A stretch of 29,557 nucleotides of DNA from JAAYJR01 sp964540755 (GCA_964540755.1 CAZIOB010000127.1:1-29557); one strand, 5' to 3'; shown: positions 1 to 7,994, counted from the first letter of the stretch. Numbers and translations: made by a program. The notes: generated from the letters alone by a model not told the origin.

Positions 1-2
1 TT

Positions 3-116
3 GTTGACCTTATTTCATACCAGTGGGCTTATATAGTGTGCATACCTTGTTATCTTTATATATTATTCTTTGCAGTAAAAGGGCATAAGATTGGCAAGGC
101 TGTTGTTCCTTTATAA
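3..116 (+). CDS. C-terminal end of a probable MFS sugar permease (partial at left edge)
   Basis: An open frame runs in from the left edge in frame 3 and stops at TAA 114-116, leaving 37 codons. The translated piece has a hydrophobic stretch containing IPCYLYILFFAVKGHKIGK and then a short basic tail. That is how FucP-like (L-fucose/hexose:H+ symporter) major facilitator proteins of Bacteroidota often end: a last membrane helix, then a short KGxK-type cytoplasmic tail. The substrate cannot be told from this fragment. The next gene, a DUF1080 protein, converges on it with 32 bp between the stops. The call rests on the look of the last helix only. Confidence 0.5.
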   Translation, partial: VDLISYQWAYIVCIPCYLYILFFAVKGHKIGKAVVPL

Positions 117-148
117 TCGGAGAGTTTTATAATGAAACAGGACCTTGA

Positions 149-808
149 TTAATCCAATTCTTTAATTTTCATATTCCTGAACCAAATGGGGGCGCCGGCA
201 TGCTTACCCTGAAAACCTATTCTACCTTTTGTTGGCAGTTCAGCTAAAGGGGTACTCAGCCATGAGGGAATTTTTGAGCCGTCGGGATTTTCAGTTGCGC
301 TGGTCCAGAGTGACATATCCATTTTGGTTACTACTTTTCCGTTAAGCTTGACAGAGATATTCCGGTCTTTGCATGTAATCTGCATTTTATTCCACTCGCC
401 GGGCTTTTTTACGCGGCTTTCACTTGCAGCCAGGTGTCCGAAAATAGCAGCACATTGCCAGGTTTTATCAGCATTTCCCCATTTTTCAGAGTGATCATCA
501 GCAATCTGAATTTCGACTGAGTGAGGAATCCAGTTTTTCGTATTACTGCAATATACTATTACCCCGCTGTTTGTACCATCCGCGGTTTTGAATTCAAGAT
601 CAATAACAAAATTATCATAATCTGCTTTTGTCCATATACACTGATCTTCTGTAGCAGTTAAAATACCATTTTTATAACTCCATATCCCGTCAGGATAATC
701 TGCATTTGACAAGTCCTCCGTGAACAACGGCTTCCAGTCGCCGGCTAATACGACAGTCCCCAGCAGGGTAAAGAAAAACGTTAAAATAATAAAGTTCAGT
801 TTCTTCAT
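149..808 (-). CDS. Secreted DUF1080 / 3-keto-disaccharide hydrolase family protein
   Basis: The product is 219 aa. The start chosen is ATG at 806-808 (MKKLNF); a TTG nine bases upstream extends the frame by three codons but is less likely. Residues 1-22 form a signal peptide (KK, hydrophobic core, cleavage near VLAG), so the protein is periplasmic or surface exposed. The rest is one beta-sandwich domain of the DUF1080 family (PF06439), with the usual opening WKPLF, then GIWSYKNGILTA, a DLEFKT strand, SGVIVY, HSVEIQI and a closing GRIGFQ...GAPIWFRNMKIKEL. Family members cleave 3-keto-glycosides or sit in glycan-degrading loci as lectin-like proteins. The gene is divergent from the lipoprotein gene at 1148 and convergent with the permease fragment. 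Substrate unknown. Confidence 0.85.
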   Translation of the reverse strand: MKKLNFIILTFFFTLLGTVVLAGDWKPLFTEDLSNADYPDGIWSYKNGILTATEDQCIWTKADYDNFVIDLEFKTADGTNSGVIVYCSNTKNWIPHSVEIQIADDHSEKWGNADKTWQCAAIFGHLAASESRVKKPGEWNKMQITCKDRNISVKLNGKVVTKMDMSLWTSATENPDGSKIPSWLSTPLAELPTKGRIGFQGKHAGAPIWFRNMKIKELD

Positions 809-982
809 TTTAATCAAATTTTAGTTAACTATTCATATTGCTAAAATAGCTGATTTTTTTACAAAATTTTTCTATATGGGAAAAGATTACAGAATATATT
901 TTTGCCTGATAGATTTTATAATAGTGTTATAAAATTCATTACAACATATAAATCAGTTTGTTGGGGGAAATATGTTCTTTTA

Positions 983-1062
983 TTAAGATCTTAAGAGATA
1001 GCGCTGATTTGCCAGACTTTTTATTAAATTTACAGGAAATTAATTTAATTCAACAAATCAGC
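983..1062. promoter_or_regulatory. Palindrome and nested inverted repeats in the divergent intergenic region
   Basis: The 339-bp gap between the divergent genes at 808 and 1148 is very AT-rich. It holds a perfect 12-bp palindrome TTAAGATCTTAA at 983-994. It also holds a nested inverted repeat: outer arms GCTGATTTG (1003-1011) and CAAATCAGC (1054-1062), inner arms ATTAAATT (1023-1030) and AATTTAAT (1042-1049), followed by TTTT. As RNA read on the plus strand this could fold as a hairpin just upstream of the 1090-1150 leader; as DNA it could be operator sites. No clear TAnnTTTG promoter for the minus-strand gene was found. Confidence 0.4.
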
Positions 1063-1089
1063 TTTTCTGATGAAACTATGAAGCAAGCA

Positions 1090-1150
1090 TGATTAAAATA
1101 TATGTTAGTTCTATGAGATGTCTTTGAAAATTACTAATTCAAATTTTATG
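1090..1150 (+). promoter_or_regulatory. 61-bp leader module, copy A
   Basis: The copy begins TGATTAAAATATATG and ends on the ATG at 1148-1150. It aligns without gaps to 27451-27511 (48 of 61 identical) and to the minus strand of 29519-29459 (46 of 61). The -7-like box TGTCTTTG (1119-1126) is one base off the TAnnTTTG consensus. A micro-ORF at 1089-1127 reads MIKIYVSSMRCL and then a stop, with the TGA overlapping the TTTG. No good -33 TTG lies at the expected distance. It may be a promoter/operator or a translated leader. Confidence 0.65.
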
Positions 1151-2125
1151 ATACTGAAAAAGAAAAAAATGTTGAATATTGTGATCCTTTTTAGCACGGT
1201 ATTATTTTGTATGTGCACGGGAGGTAATGCTCCCGTAGATGAAGAGGGCAGGCCTGAGATCGTGAGAAAAGGCACTGTTGAAGTTGATCTGGTGGAGACC
1301 AGTCCGGTAGTTTTCAACAACAAAGTGTATAGGTTTGAGTATGTGAGAGCAGGTTATTGGAACAACGATACTGGTGATTCTTATTTACGGTTTATTGATC
1401 ATGAAACAGGAGAACCAACAAAATCATTTGCCGAAGGGTTCCATCTTGGAAGCGCCTTTGTTTATAAAGATATTGTTTATGTGACTGCAGTTGATATCTG
1501 GAATGGTGAGGAAATATATGTCTTTAAGTCTGATGACCTGAATAATTGGGACAGATGGATGGCTTTTAAGCTCCCCGGGTATGGTATTTTTAATACCTCT
1601 CTTGACAGGGCAGAAGATAAATTTGTGCTGATGTTTGAGATAGGCAAACCCGAAGAAGAAGCAGGAAAAAGGTTTACAGCCCGTTTTGCAGTTTCAGATG
1701 ATCTTCATAACTGGGAAATATTGCCATCTGACCATAATTATGCTAAGGATCGATATACAGCCCCCCACTGTCTGAGGTATCTGGACGGCTACTACTATGA
1801 TTTTTATCTTGAAGTTCATGATGGATTTGAAACCCGGGTTGTCCGATCGAAAGATCTGATAAACTGGGAAGCCAGCCCTTTGAATCCTGTGTTAAAAGCT
1901 TCCCCCGGGGATAAGAAAATAGCTAACAGTGACTTACCGGAGGAATTAAAGCAAAAAATTGCAGGGGCAGAGAATATTAATAATTCGGATATAGATTTTT
2001 GTGAATATAATGGCAGACTGATCATTAATTATTCATGGGGCAACCAGAAAGGGGTTGAATTTTTGGCTGAAGCTTATTATGAAGGTACACAGGAGCAGTT
2101 CCTTAAGGGTTGGTTCCCTGAATAA
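1148..2125 (+). CDS. Beta-propeller glycosidase-like lipoprotein (GH43/GH32-like fold)
   Basis: The product is 325 aa from ATG 1148. An upstream ATG at 1118 is open but lies inside the conserved leader, whose other copies end on the aligned ATG, so 1148 is preferred. The N-terminus is basic (KKKK), then hydrophobic to a Cys (C21 or C23), followed by TGGNAPVDEE. That acidic stretch after the Cys resembles the surface-export signal of Bacteroidota lipoproteins. The mature part has repeated propeller-blade features: SAFVYKDIVYVTAV, FKSDDLNNWDRW, FAVSDDLHNWEIL, DRYTAPHCLRYLDGYYYDFYLE and VVRSKDLINWE. The recurring S-x-D-L-x-N-W motif is typical of five-bladed propeller glycosidase-like proteins (GH43/GH32/GH117-type). 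The catalytic triad could not be assigned, so it may be a binding protein or an enzyme. Two sulfatases follow on the same strand. Confidence 0.7.
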   Translation: MILKKKKMLNIVILFSTVLFCMCTGGNAPVDEEGRPEIVRKGTVEVDLVETSPVVFNNKVYRFEYVRAGYWNNDTGDSYLRFIDHETGEPTKSFAEGFHLGSAFVYKDIVYVTAVDIWNGEEIYVFKSDDLNNWDRWMAFKLPGYGIFNTSLDRAEDKFVLMFEIGKPEEEAGKRFTARFAVSDDLHNWEILPSDHNYAKDRYTAPHCLRYLDGYYYDFYLEVHDGFETRVVRSKDLINWEASPLNPVLKASPGDKKIANSDLPEELKQKIAGAENINNSDIDFCEYNGRLIINYSWGNQKGVEFLAEAYYEGTQEQFLKGWFPE

Positions 2126-2276
2126 TGCAGTGAGATCATCTGAGTAATGGGGGGTTTTCATTTATAATAATAAATATAATGTTTAACTATGAACGGATTA
2201 AAAGATTTTTCCAACCATTACCCTGAGAAGGATAAACTAATAACAATAAAAAATAAACCAATCAATTAACAGCACT

Positions 2277-3659
2277 ATGAATTCATATTGTAAAAACAGG
2301 AATTATGATCCTTCTGGATACCTAAGCAGAAAACAGTTCATTCATCAGATAATGGCCGGGGTAGGGGGAATGGCTCTTTATGGTTGCATAAAAAAAGATC
2401 AGAAGCCTCCCAATATAGTTTTGATCATATCTGATGATCAGGGATGGGGGGATTATGGATTTATGGGACATAAGGTAATCAGGACGCCTAACCTGGATAG
2501 GTTGGCTTCTGAGAGTAAAGTATTTGCAAGGGGATATGTGGCTGCTCCGTTATGCGGGCCTTCACTTGCTTCTATAATAACTGGATTGCATCCGCATCAG
2601 CACGGTAAAACAAGTAATGATCCGCCCCAACAGCAACAGATAGAAGGAATTAATTCAAACACTGCCGGATGGCCGGAAGAGCGTCGCAAGTTAAGGGAGC
2701 AGGTAATATTTAATTTTTCGAAATTCCCGGCTCTGCCTGAAGAGCTTAAAGAGTTGGGTTATCTGAGCCTGCAGACCGGTAAATGGTGGATGGGGAATTA
2801 CCGCACTGGCGGGTTTACTCATGGCATGACTCATGGAGATATGGACAGGGGAGGCAGGCATGGCGATGAAGGATTGAAGATAGGCCGGGAGACCATGAAG
2901 CCGATTTATGATTTTCTGGATAATGCGGCCGGCCAGCCCTTTTTTATCTGGTATGCCCCATTTTTGCCACATTCGCCTCACAATCCGCCGGAACGTCTTT
3001 TAACCAAATATACCGATAAAACAGATTCAATCCACGTTGCACGCTATTGGGCAAATTGCGAATGGTTCGATGAAACATGCGGTGATTTATTAAATCATCT
3101 TGATGAAAAGGGAATATCTGAAAACACTTTGATTCTATATGTATGTGATAATGGCTGGATTCAGCAACCGGACAAAGGCGGTTATGCCGGAAAATCAAAA
3201 AGGACTCCTTATGAGGGAGGCATCAGGACCCCTATAATGATAAAATGGCCGGGGCATGTATCTGCCGGATTTGATGAAACTACCCTGGTAAGCAGTATAG
3301 ATTTTGCACCTACTGTACTTAATGCATGTGGGTTAGATCCTACACCAGATATGCAGGGCGTTGATTTAACCGACAGCAGGGCTCTTAAAAACCGTAAAGC
3401 CGTTTTTGGAGCTGCTTACACTCATGATGCCGTCGATATTAATAATCCTTTATCAAGTTTGAAGTATGCATATGTGCTTGAAGGGGAATGGAAATTGATA
3501 CTTCCTTCGGGAAGAAATGATACGGGTACTGAACCGGAATTATATCATGTTGCCGAAGATCCGGCCGAAAAGTTTAATGTTGCAGATTCAAATCCTGAAA
3601 AGGTAGCTCATTTGAAACAACTAATCAAAGAATGGTGGAGTGAGGCTGTTCCCGGTTAG
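2277..3659 (+). CDS. Sulfatase-family lipoprotein with atypical active-site signature
   Basis: The product is 460 aa of the alkaline-phosphatase-superfamily sulfatase fold. The N-terminus carries SRKQF (17-21, Tat-like) and a lipobox LYGC (34-37), so the protein is probably membrane anchored in the periplasm or at the surface. The metal-binding opening NIVLIISDDQGWGDYG (D53, D54) and the late pair DNG (D291, N292) are present, as is H232 in PHSPHNPP. The formylglycine signature is CGPSLASIITG (C93-G103), with Leu97 where the usual C-x-P-x-R has Arg. The usual GKWH is GKWW (168-171). Both positions normally touch the sulfate or guide maturation. The enzyme may belong to a divergent sulfatase subgroup or have changed activity. 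A second, canonical sulfatase follows. Substrate unknown. Confidence 0.85.
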   Translation: MNSYCKNRNYDPSGYLSRKQFIHQIMAGVGGMALYGCIKKDQKPPNIVLIISDDQGWGDYGFMGHKVIRTPNLDRLASESKVFARGYVAAPLCGPSLASIITGLHPHQHGKTSNDPPQQQQIEGINSNTAGWPEERRKLREQVIFNFSKFPALPEELKELGYLSLQTGKWWMGNYRTGGFTHGMTHGDMDRGGRHGDEGLKIGRETMKPIYDFLDNAAGQPFFIWYAPFLPHSPHNPPERLLTKYTDKTDSIHVARYWANCEWFDETCGDLLNHLDEKGISENTLILYVCDNGWIQQPDKGGYAGKSKRTPYEGGIRTPIMIKWPGHVSAGFDETTLVSSIDFAPTVLNACGLDPTPDMQGVDLTDSRALKNRKAVFGAAYTHDAVDINNPLSSLKYAYVLEGEWKLILPSGRNDTGTEPELYHVAEDPAEKFNVADSNPEKVAHLKQLIKEWWSEAVPG

Positions 3660-3677
3660 TTAATTATAAAAATTCAT

Positions 3678-3685
3678 TAAGTTTG
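3678..3685 (+). promoter_or_regulatory. Possible -7 promoter box before the second sulfatase
   Basis: TAAGTTTG matches the Bacteroidota TAnnTTTG consensus and lies about 100 bp upstream of the ATG at 3787. No convincing TTTG/TTG -33 element was found 18-20 bp upstream, so this is weak. The second sulfatase could equally be read through from the first. Confidence 0.25.
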
Positions 3686-3786
3686 CAGGTCTTTTGTGAC
3701 TAATTGAATATATTTTAATAATTTATCTTATATGCATGTAAGGCACTATAATGACTATCCTCATAATAATTTTAAAACATATAAAA

Positions 3787-5460
3787 ATGAAGGAAATAAA
3801 TACCTTAAGTAAGATTTTACCTGTTATTTCTGCTTTGATTTTTTTTCAGGTTTTTTTTGTTAAAGCATCAGTACCCGTAAGAGCATCAGAACCCCCTAAT
3901 ATAGTTTTAATTATAGCTGATGACCTTGGCTTCTCTGATCTTGGCTGCTATGGAGGTGAGATTGAAACACCGGCTCTTGACAGGCTTGCAGAAAACGGAC
4001 TTCGTTTTACACAATTTTATAATTGCGGGCGCTGCTGGCCTACACGTTCCTCACTGCTGACAGGCTATTACGCCCAACAGGTAAATGTTGATGGTAAGAG
4101 AGCCGCTTTTCCGAGATGGGGATACCTGGTGTCTCATCACCTGAAACAGGCTGGTTACAGAAGCTATCACAGCGGCAAATGGCATGTAACCAATGTAGCT
4201 ACAAAAGTTGATCAGGGCGGATTTGACCGTTCCTTTGATTGCACCCGTACAGATAGCCATCACCTTACTCCCAGGCCTGAAGATCTTTTTCTGGATGATA
4301 AAAGTTTTAATGAATTATCGTCTGAATCAATCGGAAAGGATTATTATTCCACCACTGCTGTGGCAGATTATTCTATCAGGTTTCTTAAGGAACATCAGCA
4401 GAAGTATTCTGATAAGCCTTTTTTTCTGTATGCAGCTTTTATCTCGCCACATTTCCCTTTACAGGCGCTGCAGAAAGATATTGATAAATATCGTAGCCGC
4501 TACCTTGAAGGTTGGGAAAAACTAAAAAAAGAAAGATATGAGCGTCAGAAGGAACTGGGATTTGAATTGGGTGAGAACAGTGCGTTTGAATACCATGTAA
4601 CTGCACCATGGAGCTGGCCTGCAAAATGGCTGAAGGATTCTGTTCCGGGTGAATTACGATATGCTAAGCCCTGGTACCAGCTGAGTGAAGAAGAGAAGCA
4701 ACTTCAGGCAACAAAGATGGCTATACATGCGGCTATGGTTGATCGTATCGATTTAGAAACACGCAGGATTCTTGATCAGGTAAAAGCCATGGGAGAAGAG
4801 GAAAATACTCTGGTTATTTTTCTTTCGGACAATGGGGCCAGTGCAGAGCAGATCATCCGCGGCGATGGTCATGATAAAGATGCGCCTTTGGGATCAGCAG
4901 GTTCTTATCTTTGTCTGGGGCCCGGATTTTCAACTGCAAGCAACACCCCTTTCAGGAGACATAAATTCTGGACCCATGAGGGTGGCATTACTACCCCGAT
5001 GATCGCTTACTGGCCGGATGGGATTAAAGAGAGGGGGGCAATACGTTATTCGATGGGCCATGTTGTTGACTTCCTGCCAACTTTTTTGGAACTTGCCGGA
5101 GTTGATGCGTTAAGGGAGAAAGACGGATATGAAGCTCCGCCTCTGCCCGGAAAGAGTTTGGTTCCTTTATTTGAAAAAGACCTGCAACCTGATCGTGAGA
5201 TATATTTCAGCCATGGAGGCAATAAAGCAATACGGCAGGGCAGCTGGAAAGCAGTGATTTCGTCTGATATCGATGGGAGGTGGCAGTTGTATGATATGAA
5301 AGAGGACCGTACTGAACTGAATAATCTGGCTGATGATTTTTATAATTTCGGAGATCCTTCGTGGAAAATGAAAAATCATGAACGCCTGGAACAAATGAAA
5401 GGCCGCTGGGAAGAACTCGACGAATTGTACCAGGAGCAGGGTAAAGTGGGCCTGCCATAG
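3787..5460 (+). CDS. Secreted arylsulfatase-type sulfatase (canonical FGly motif)
   Basis: The product is 557 aa from ATG 3787. An ATG at 3751 is in frame but adds a hydrophobic stretch before the lysine, making a poorer signal peptide. Residues 1-28 form a signal peptide (IFFQVFFVKAS). The sulfatase domain opens with NIVLIIADDLGFSDLGCYGG (metal ligands D45, D46). The signature CWPTRSSLLTG starts at C83, which should be converted to formylglycine; R87 and GKWH (130-133) are intact, as are H222 (SPHFP) and SDNGA (D348, N349). The C-terminal part (YDMKEDRTELNNLADD) is the usual sulfatase subdomain. Maturation needs an anSME or FGE, not present in the window. It probably desulfates a glycan or glycoconjugate together with the neighbouring sulfatase and propeller protein. 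Confidence 0.93.
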   Translation: MKEINTLSKILPVISALIFFQVFFVKASVPVRASEPPNIVLIIADDLGFSDLGCYGGEIETPALDRLAENGLRFTQFYNCGRCWPTRSSLLTGYYAQQVNVDGKRAAFPRWGYLVSHHLKQAGYRSYHSGKWHVTNVATKVDQGGFDRSFDCTRTDSHHLTPRPEDLFLDDKSFNELSSESIGKDYYSTTAVADYSIRFLKEHQQKYSDKPFFLYAAFISPHFPLQALQKDIDKYRSRYLEGWEKLKKERYERQKELGFELGENSAFEYHVTAPWSWPAKWLKDSVPGELRYAKPWYQLSEEEKQLQATKMAIHAAMVDRIDLETRRILDQVKAMGEEENTLVIFLSDNGASAEQIIRGDGHDKDAPLGSAGSYLCLGPGFSTASNTPFRRHKFWTHEGGITTPMIAYWPDGIKERGAIRYSMGHVVDFLPTFLELAGVDALREKDGYEAPPLPGKSLVPLFEKDLQPDREIYFSHGGNKAIRQGSWKAVISSDIDGRWQLYDMKEDRTELNNLADDFYNFGDPSWKMKNHERLEQMKGRWEELDELYQEQGKVGLP

Positions 5461-5662
5461 CATTATAAAGCCGGATATAAGCAGACATCAGACGAATATT
5501 TTTTTATTATTCAGCTATTAAAAATAATTTCTGTCAAGAGTAAATTGTTGATAACTTGTTCAGTCCGGCCGTTAAATAAGGTATAATCCTTCTGAAATTA
5601 TCACTATTTTAGCAATTGAAAAAATTTTGAATTTGACTGTTTTTTACTGCCAAGACTAAGCT

Positions 5663-7897
5663 ATGCCAAAATTCCCTCATTATCTGCAACCTGATGCAAT
5701 GGATTGCGGTCCGACATGCCTGAGGATCGTAGCTAAATATTTTGGCAGGCATTACAACCTGGAAACTTTGCGTGAACTTACATGGAAAACAAGGGAAGGT
5801 GTGTCATTGCTTACTATCAGTGATGCAGCTGAAAAAATTGGTTTCAGGACGCAGGGTGTAAGGATTACGCTGGATAAAATTTCTGAAATACCATTACCTG
5901 CTATTATTCATTGGACACAAAACCACTTTGTTGTTCTTTATAAGATTGAGAGGAAGGGATCTTTTTTATCATCTGTTTTTCGAAATAATAAAAAAGATAC
6001 CATCTTTTATTATGTTTCTGATCCGGCTCACGGGCTGCTTAAGTACAGTGAGGATGAGTTTGTCCGCTATTGGGCTTCTACAAAGATGAATGGGGAAGCT
6101 GCGGGGATTGCCCTGCTGCTGGAACCAACAGCCGATTTTTACAGGGAAGAGGGTGAAGAGATCAGGAAGACCGGATTCGGATATCTTTTTTCATATCTGA
6201 GGCCTTACAGGAAATTACTTTCACAGTTGCTTCTTGGATTTCTGACCGGTAGTCTGATAACTCTCATCTTCCCGTTTCTTACGCAGGCAATAGTTGATAT
6301 AGGTATAACTAACAATAATCTTAACTTTATTATACTTGTACTGATTGCCCAGCTGGTGCTTGCCGTAAGCCAGACGGCAGTGGGATTTATCAGGAGCTGG
6401 ATCATGCTTCATACCAGCGCCAGGGTAAGTATATCATTAATTTCCGACTTTCTGATCAAGCTGATGAGACTGCCAATTCGTTTTTTTGATACAAGGCTTA
6501 TTGGCGATCTAAGGCAACGTATAGATGATAATCAGCGTATCCAGGATTTCCTTACAGGTAATCTGATAACCATGTCGTTCGGAATTTTCATCTTTGTGAT
6601 CTATAGTTTTGTAATGGCTTATTATGACTGGCTTATCCTGCTTGTTTTTTATGGGGGAAGCGGATTATATGTTTTGTGGATAATGTTGTTTCTGAAGAAA
6701 AGGAAAGAGCTGGATTATAAGCGGTTCAATGTGGCCTCCGACAATCAGGGTAATTTATATCAGTTAATAACAGGTATCCAGGAAATAAAACTCAATAATT
6801 GCGAGAAACAAAAGCGCTGGGAATGGGAACGCATTCAGGCAAAACTTTTTAAGGTAAATGTAAAGAGCTTAATGCTTAATCAAAATCAGCAGTCCGGCTC
6901 GGTACTTATTAACCAGGTAAAAAATATTCTTATTTCATTTATTGCTGCCAAATCAGTTATTGAGGGGGATATGACACTTGGTATGATGATGGCAATACAT
7001 TTTATTATAGGACAATTAAACAGTCCGTTAAATGAATTTATAACCTTTGTAAGAGCGGGACAGGATGCAAGGATAAGCCTCGGACGGCTTGGAGAGATAC
7101 ATGAGCGGGAAGATGAAGAGAAGCCGGAAGAACAAAAAAATTATGAACTCCCTGAAAATCCTGAAATTAAAATTTCGGGCATGGCCTTTCATTATGAAGG
7201 CCCTAAATCACCAAGAGTTCTGAATAATATCAACCTTATAATTCCTATAAACAGAGTAACGGCTATTGTGGGGGCAAGCGGAAGTGGCAAGACTACACTC
7301 ATAAAGATGATGCTGGGCTTCTATCCGCCCTTTGAGGGGAAAATAGAGATAGGGGGTATCTCACTTCAGCAGTTCTGCATGGAAATGTGGAGGAGCAAAT
7401 GCGGCGTGGTTATGCAGGACGGATTTATCTTTTCTGATACAATTACAAAGAACATTGCTGTCTCTGAGGATTATCCCGATCGTGAAAGGCTTCGTGAAGC
7501 AGTGAAGATTGCCAATATAAGTGATTTTATAGAAAGCCTCCCCCTGCGTTTCAATACAAAGATCGGCCAGGAGGGTACCGGACTGAGCCAGGGGCAGAAA
7601 CAACGTATTCTGATTGCCCGGGCAATATATAAAAATCCCCCGTTTCTTTTTTTTGATGAAGCTACTAATTCGTTGGATGCAAAGAATGAGAAGGTTATCA
7701 TTGAAAATTTATCCGGCTTCTATAAGGGAAGAACGGTTGTCACTGTTGCACACAGACTCAGCACTGTCAGGAATGCTGATAATATCGTTGTTCTTGACAA
7801 GGGAGAAATTGTGGAACAAGGGAGACATAATGAACTGGCAGCTAAAAAAGGCATCTATTACGAACTTGTTAAGAACCAGCTGGAACTGGGAAGCTGA
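5663..7897 (+). CDS. Peptidase-domain (C39) ABC transporter / bacteriocin-type exporter
   Basis: The product is 744 aa in the inner membrane and has three modules. Residues 1-150 are a C39 cysteine peptidase: DCGPTC with catalytic C15, NHFVVLY with H88, and SDPAHG with D120. It would cleave double-glycine leader peptides. About residues 180-460 form the six-helix exporter membrane domain. Residues 500-744 form the ATPase: Walker A GASGSGKTT from 537, MQDGFIF Q-loop, signature LSQGQ (641-645), Walker B FLFFDE (661-666) with the D-loop after it, and AHRLSTV with H697. All catalytic residues are present, so it should be active. The partner adaptor follows at 8241. No cargo peptide with a GG leader is visible nearby. 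No TAnnTTTG promoter was recognised in the 202-bp gap upstream. Confidence 0.95.
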   Translation: MPKFPHYLQPDAMDCGPTCLRIVAKYFGRHYNLETLRELTWKTREGVSLLTISDAAEKIGFRTQGVRITLDKISEIPLPAIIHWTQNHFVVLYKIERKGSFLSSVFRNNKKDTIFYYVSDPAHGLLKYSEDEFVRYWASTKMNGEAAGIALLLEPTADFYREEGEEIRKTGFGYLFSYLRPYRKLLSQLLLGFLTGSLITLIFPFLTQAIVDIGITNNNLNFIILVLIAQLVLAVSQTAVGFIRSWIMLHTSARVSISLISDFLIKLMRLPIRFFDTRLIGDLRQRIDDNQRIQDFLTGNLITMSFGIFIFVIYSFVMAYYDWLILLVFYGGSGLYVLWIMLFLKKRKELDYKRFNVASDNQGNLYQLITGIQEIKLNNCEKQKRWEWERIQAKLFKVNVKSLMLNQNQQSGSVLINQVKNILISFIAAKSVIEGDMTLGMMMAIHFIIGQLNSPLNEFITFVRAGQDARISLGRLGEIHEREDEEKPEEQKNYELPENPEIKISGMAFHYEGPKSPRVLNNINLIIPINRVTAIVGASGSGKTTLIKMMLGFYPPFEGKIEIGGISLQQFCMEMWRSKCGVVMQDGFIFSDTITKNIAVSEDYPDRERLREAVKIANISDFIESLPLRFNTKIGQEGTGLSQGQKQRILIARAIYKNPPFLFFDEATNSLDAKNEKVIIENLSGFYKGRTVVTVAHRLSTVRNADNIVVLDKGEIVEQGRHNELAAKKGIYYELVKNQLELGS

Positions 7898-7935
7898 GCT
7901 GTGAATTATAGAGATTGTTTGAAGAAATGAAATGC

Positions 7936-7994
7936 TATGCCGCTTAATGTTTTAAAATGACTATCTGGCGGATAAGCGCCATTTGGCTGGCATA
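7936..7994. repeat. Nested hairpin after the ABC transporter gene
   Basis: Outer arms TATGCC (7936-7941) and GGCATA (7989-7994) enclose a small stem TGGCG-GATAAG-CGCCA (7966-7981). An alternative pairing CGCTTA (7941-7946) with TAAGCG (7973-7978) also exists. There is no T-run directly after it, so it is not a classic terminator. It could be a REP-like element or an RNA stabiliser for the exporter transcript. Confidence 0.45.

Noticed and set aside
3726..3789. Possible fourth leader copy before the second sulfatase (TATATGCATGT, then ATG 3787)
   Set aside because: It shares a few short words with copy B but needs several gaps, lacks TAnnTTTG and the micro-ORF, and is 9 bp longer to the ATG.
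4208..4525. 105-codon plus-strand frame inside the second sulfatase
   Set aside because: Out-of-frame shadow of a well-supported sulfatase reading frame.
5604..5616. CTATTTTAGCAAT shared between 5604-5616 (+) and 837-849 (-), upstream of two genes
   Set aside because: A 13-bp match is expected by chance in AT-rich DNA of this length, and flanks do not align.
5461..5662. Terminator or cargo peptide between the sulfatase and exporter genes
   Set aside because: No stable hairpin with T-run and no ORF with a GG leader could be found.
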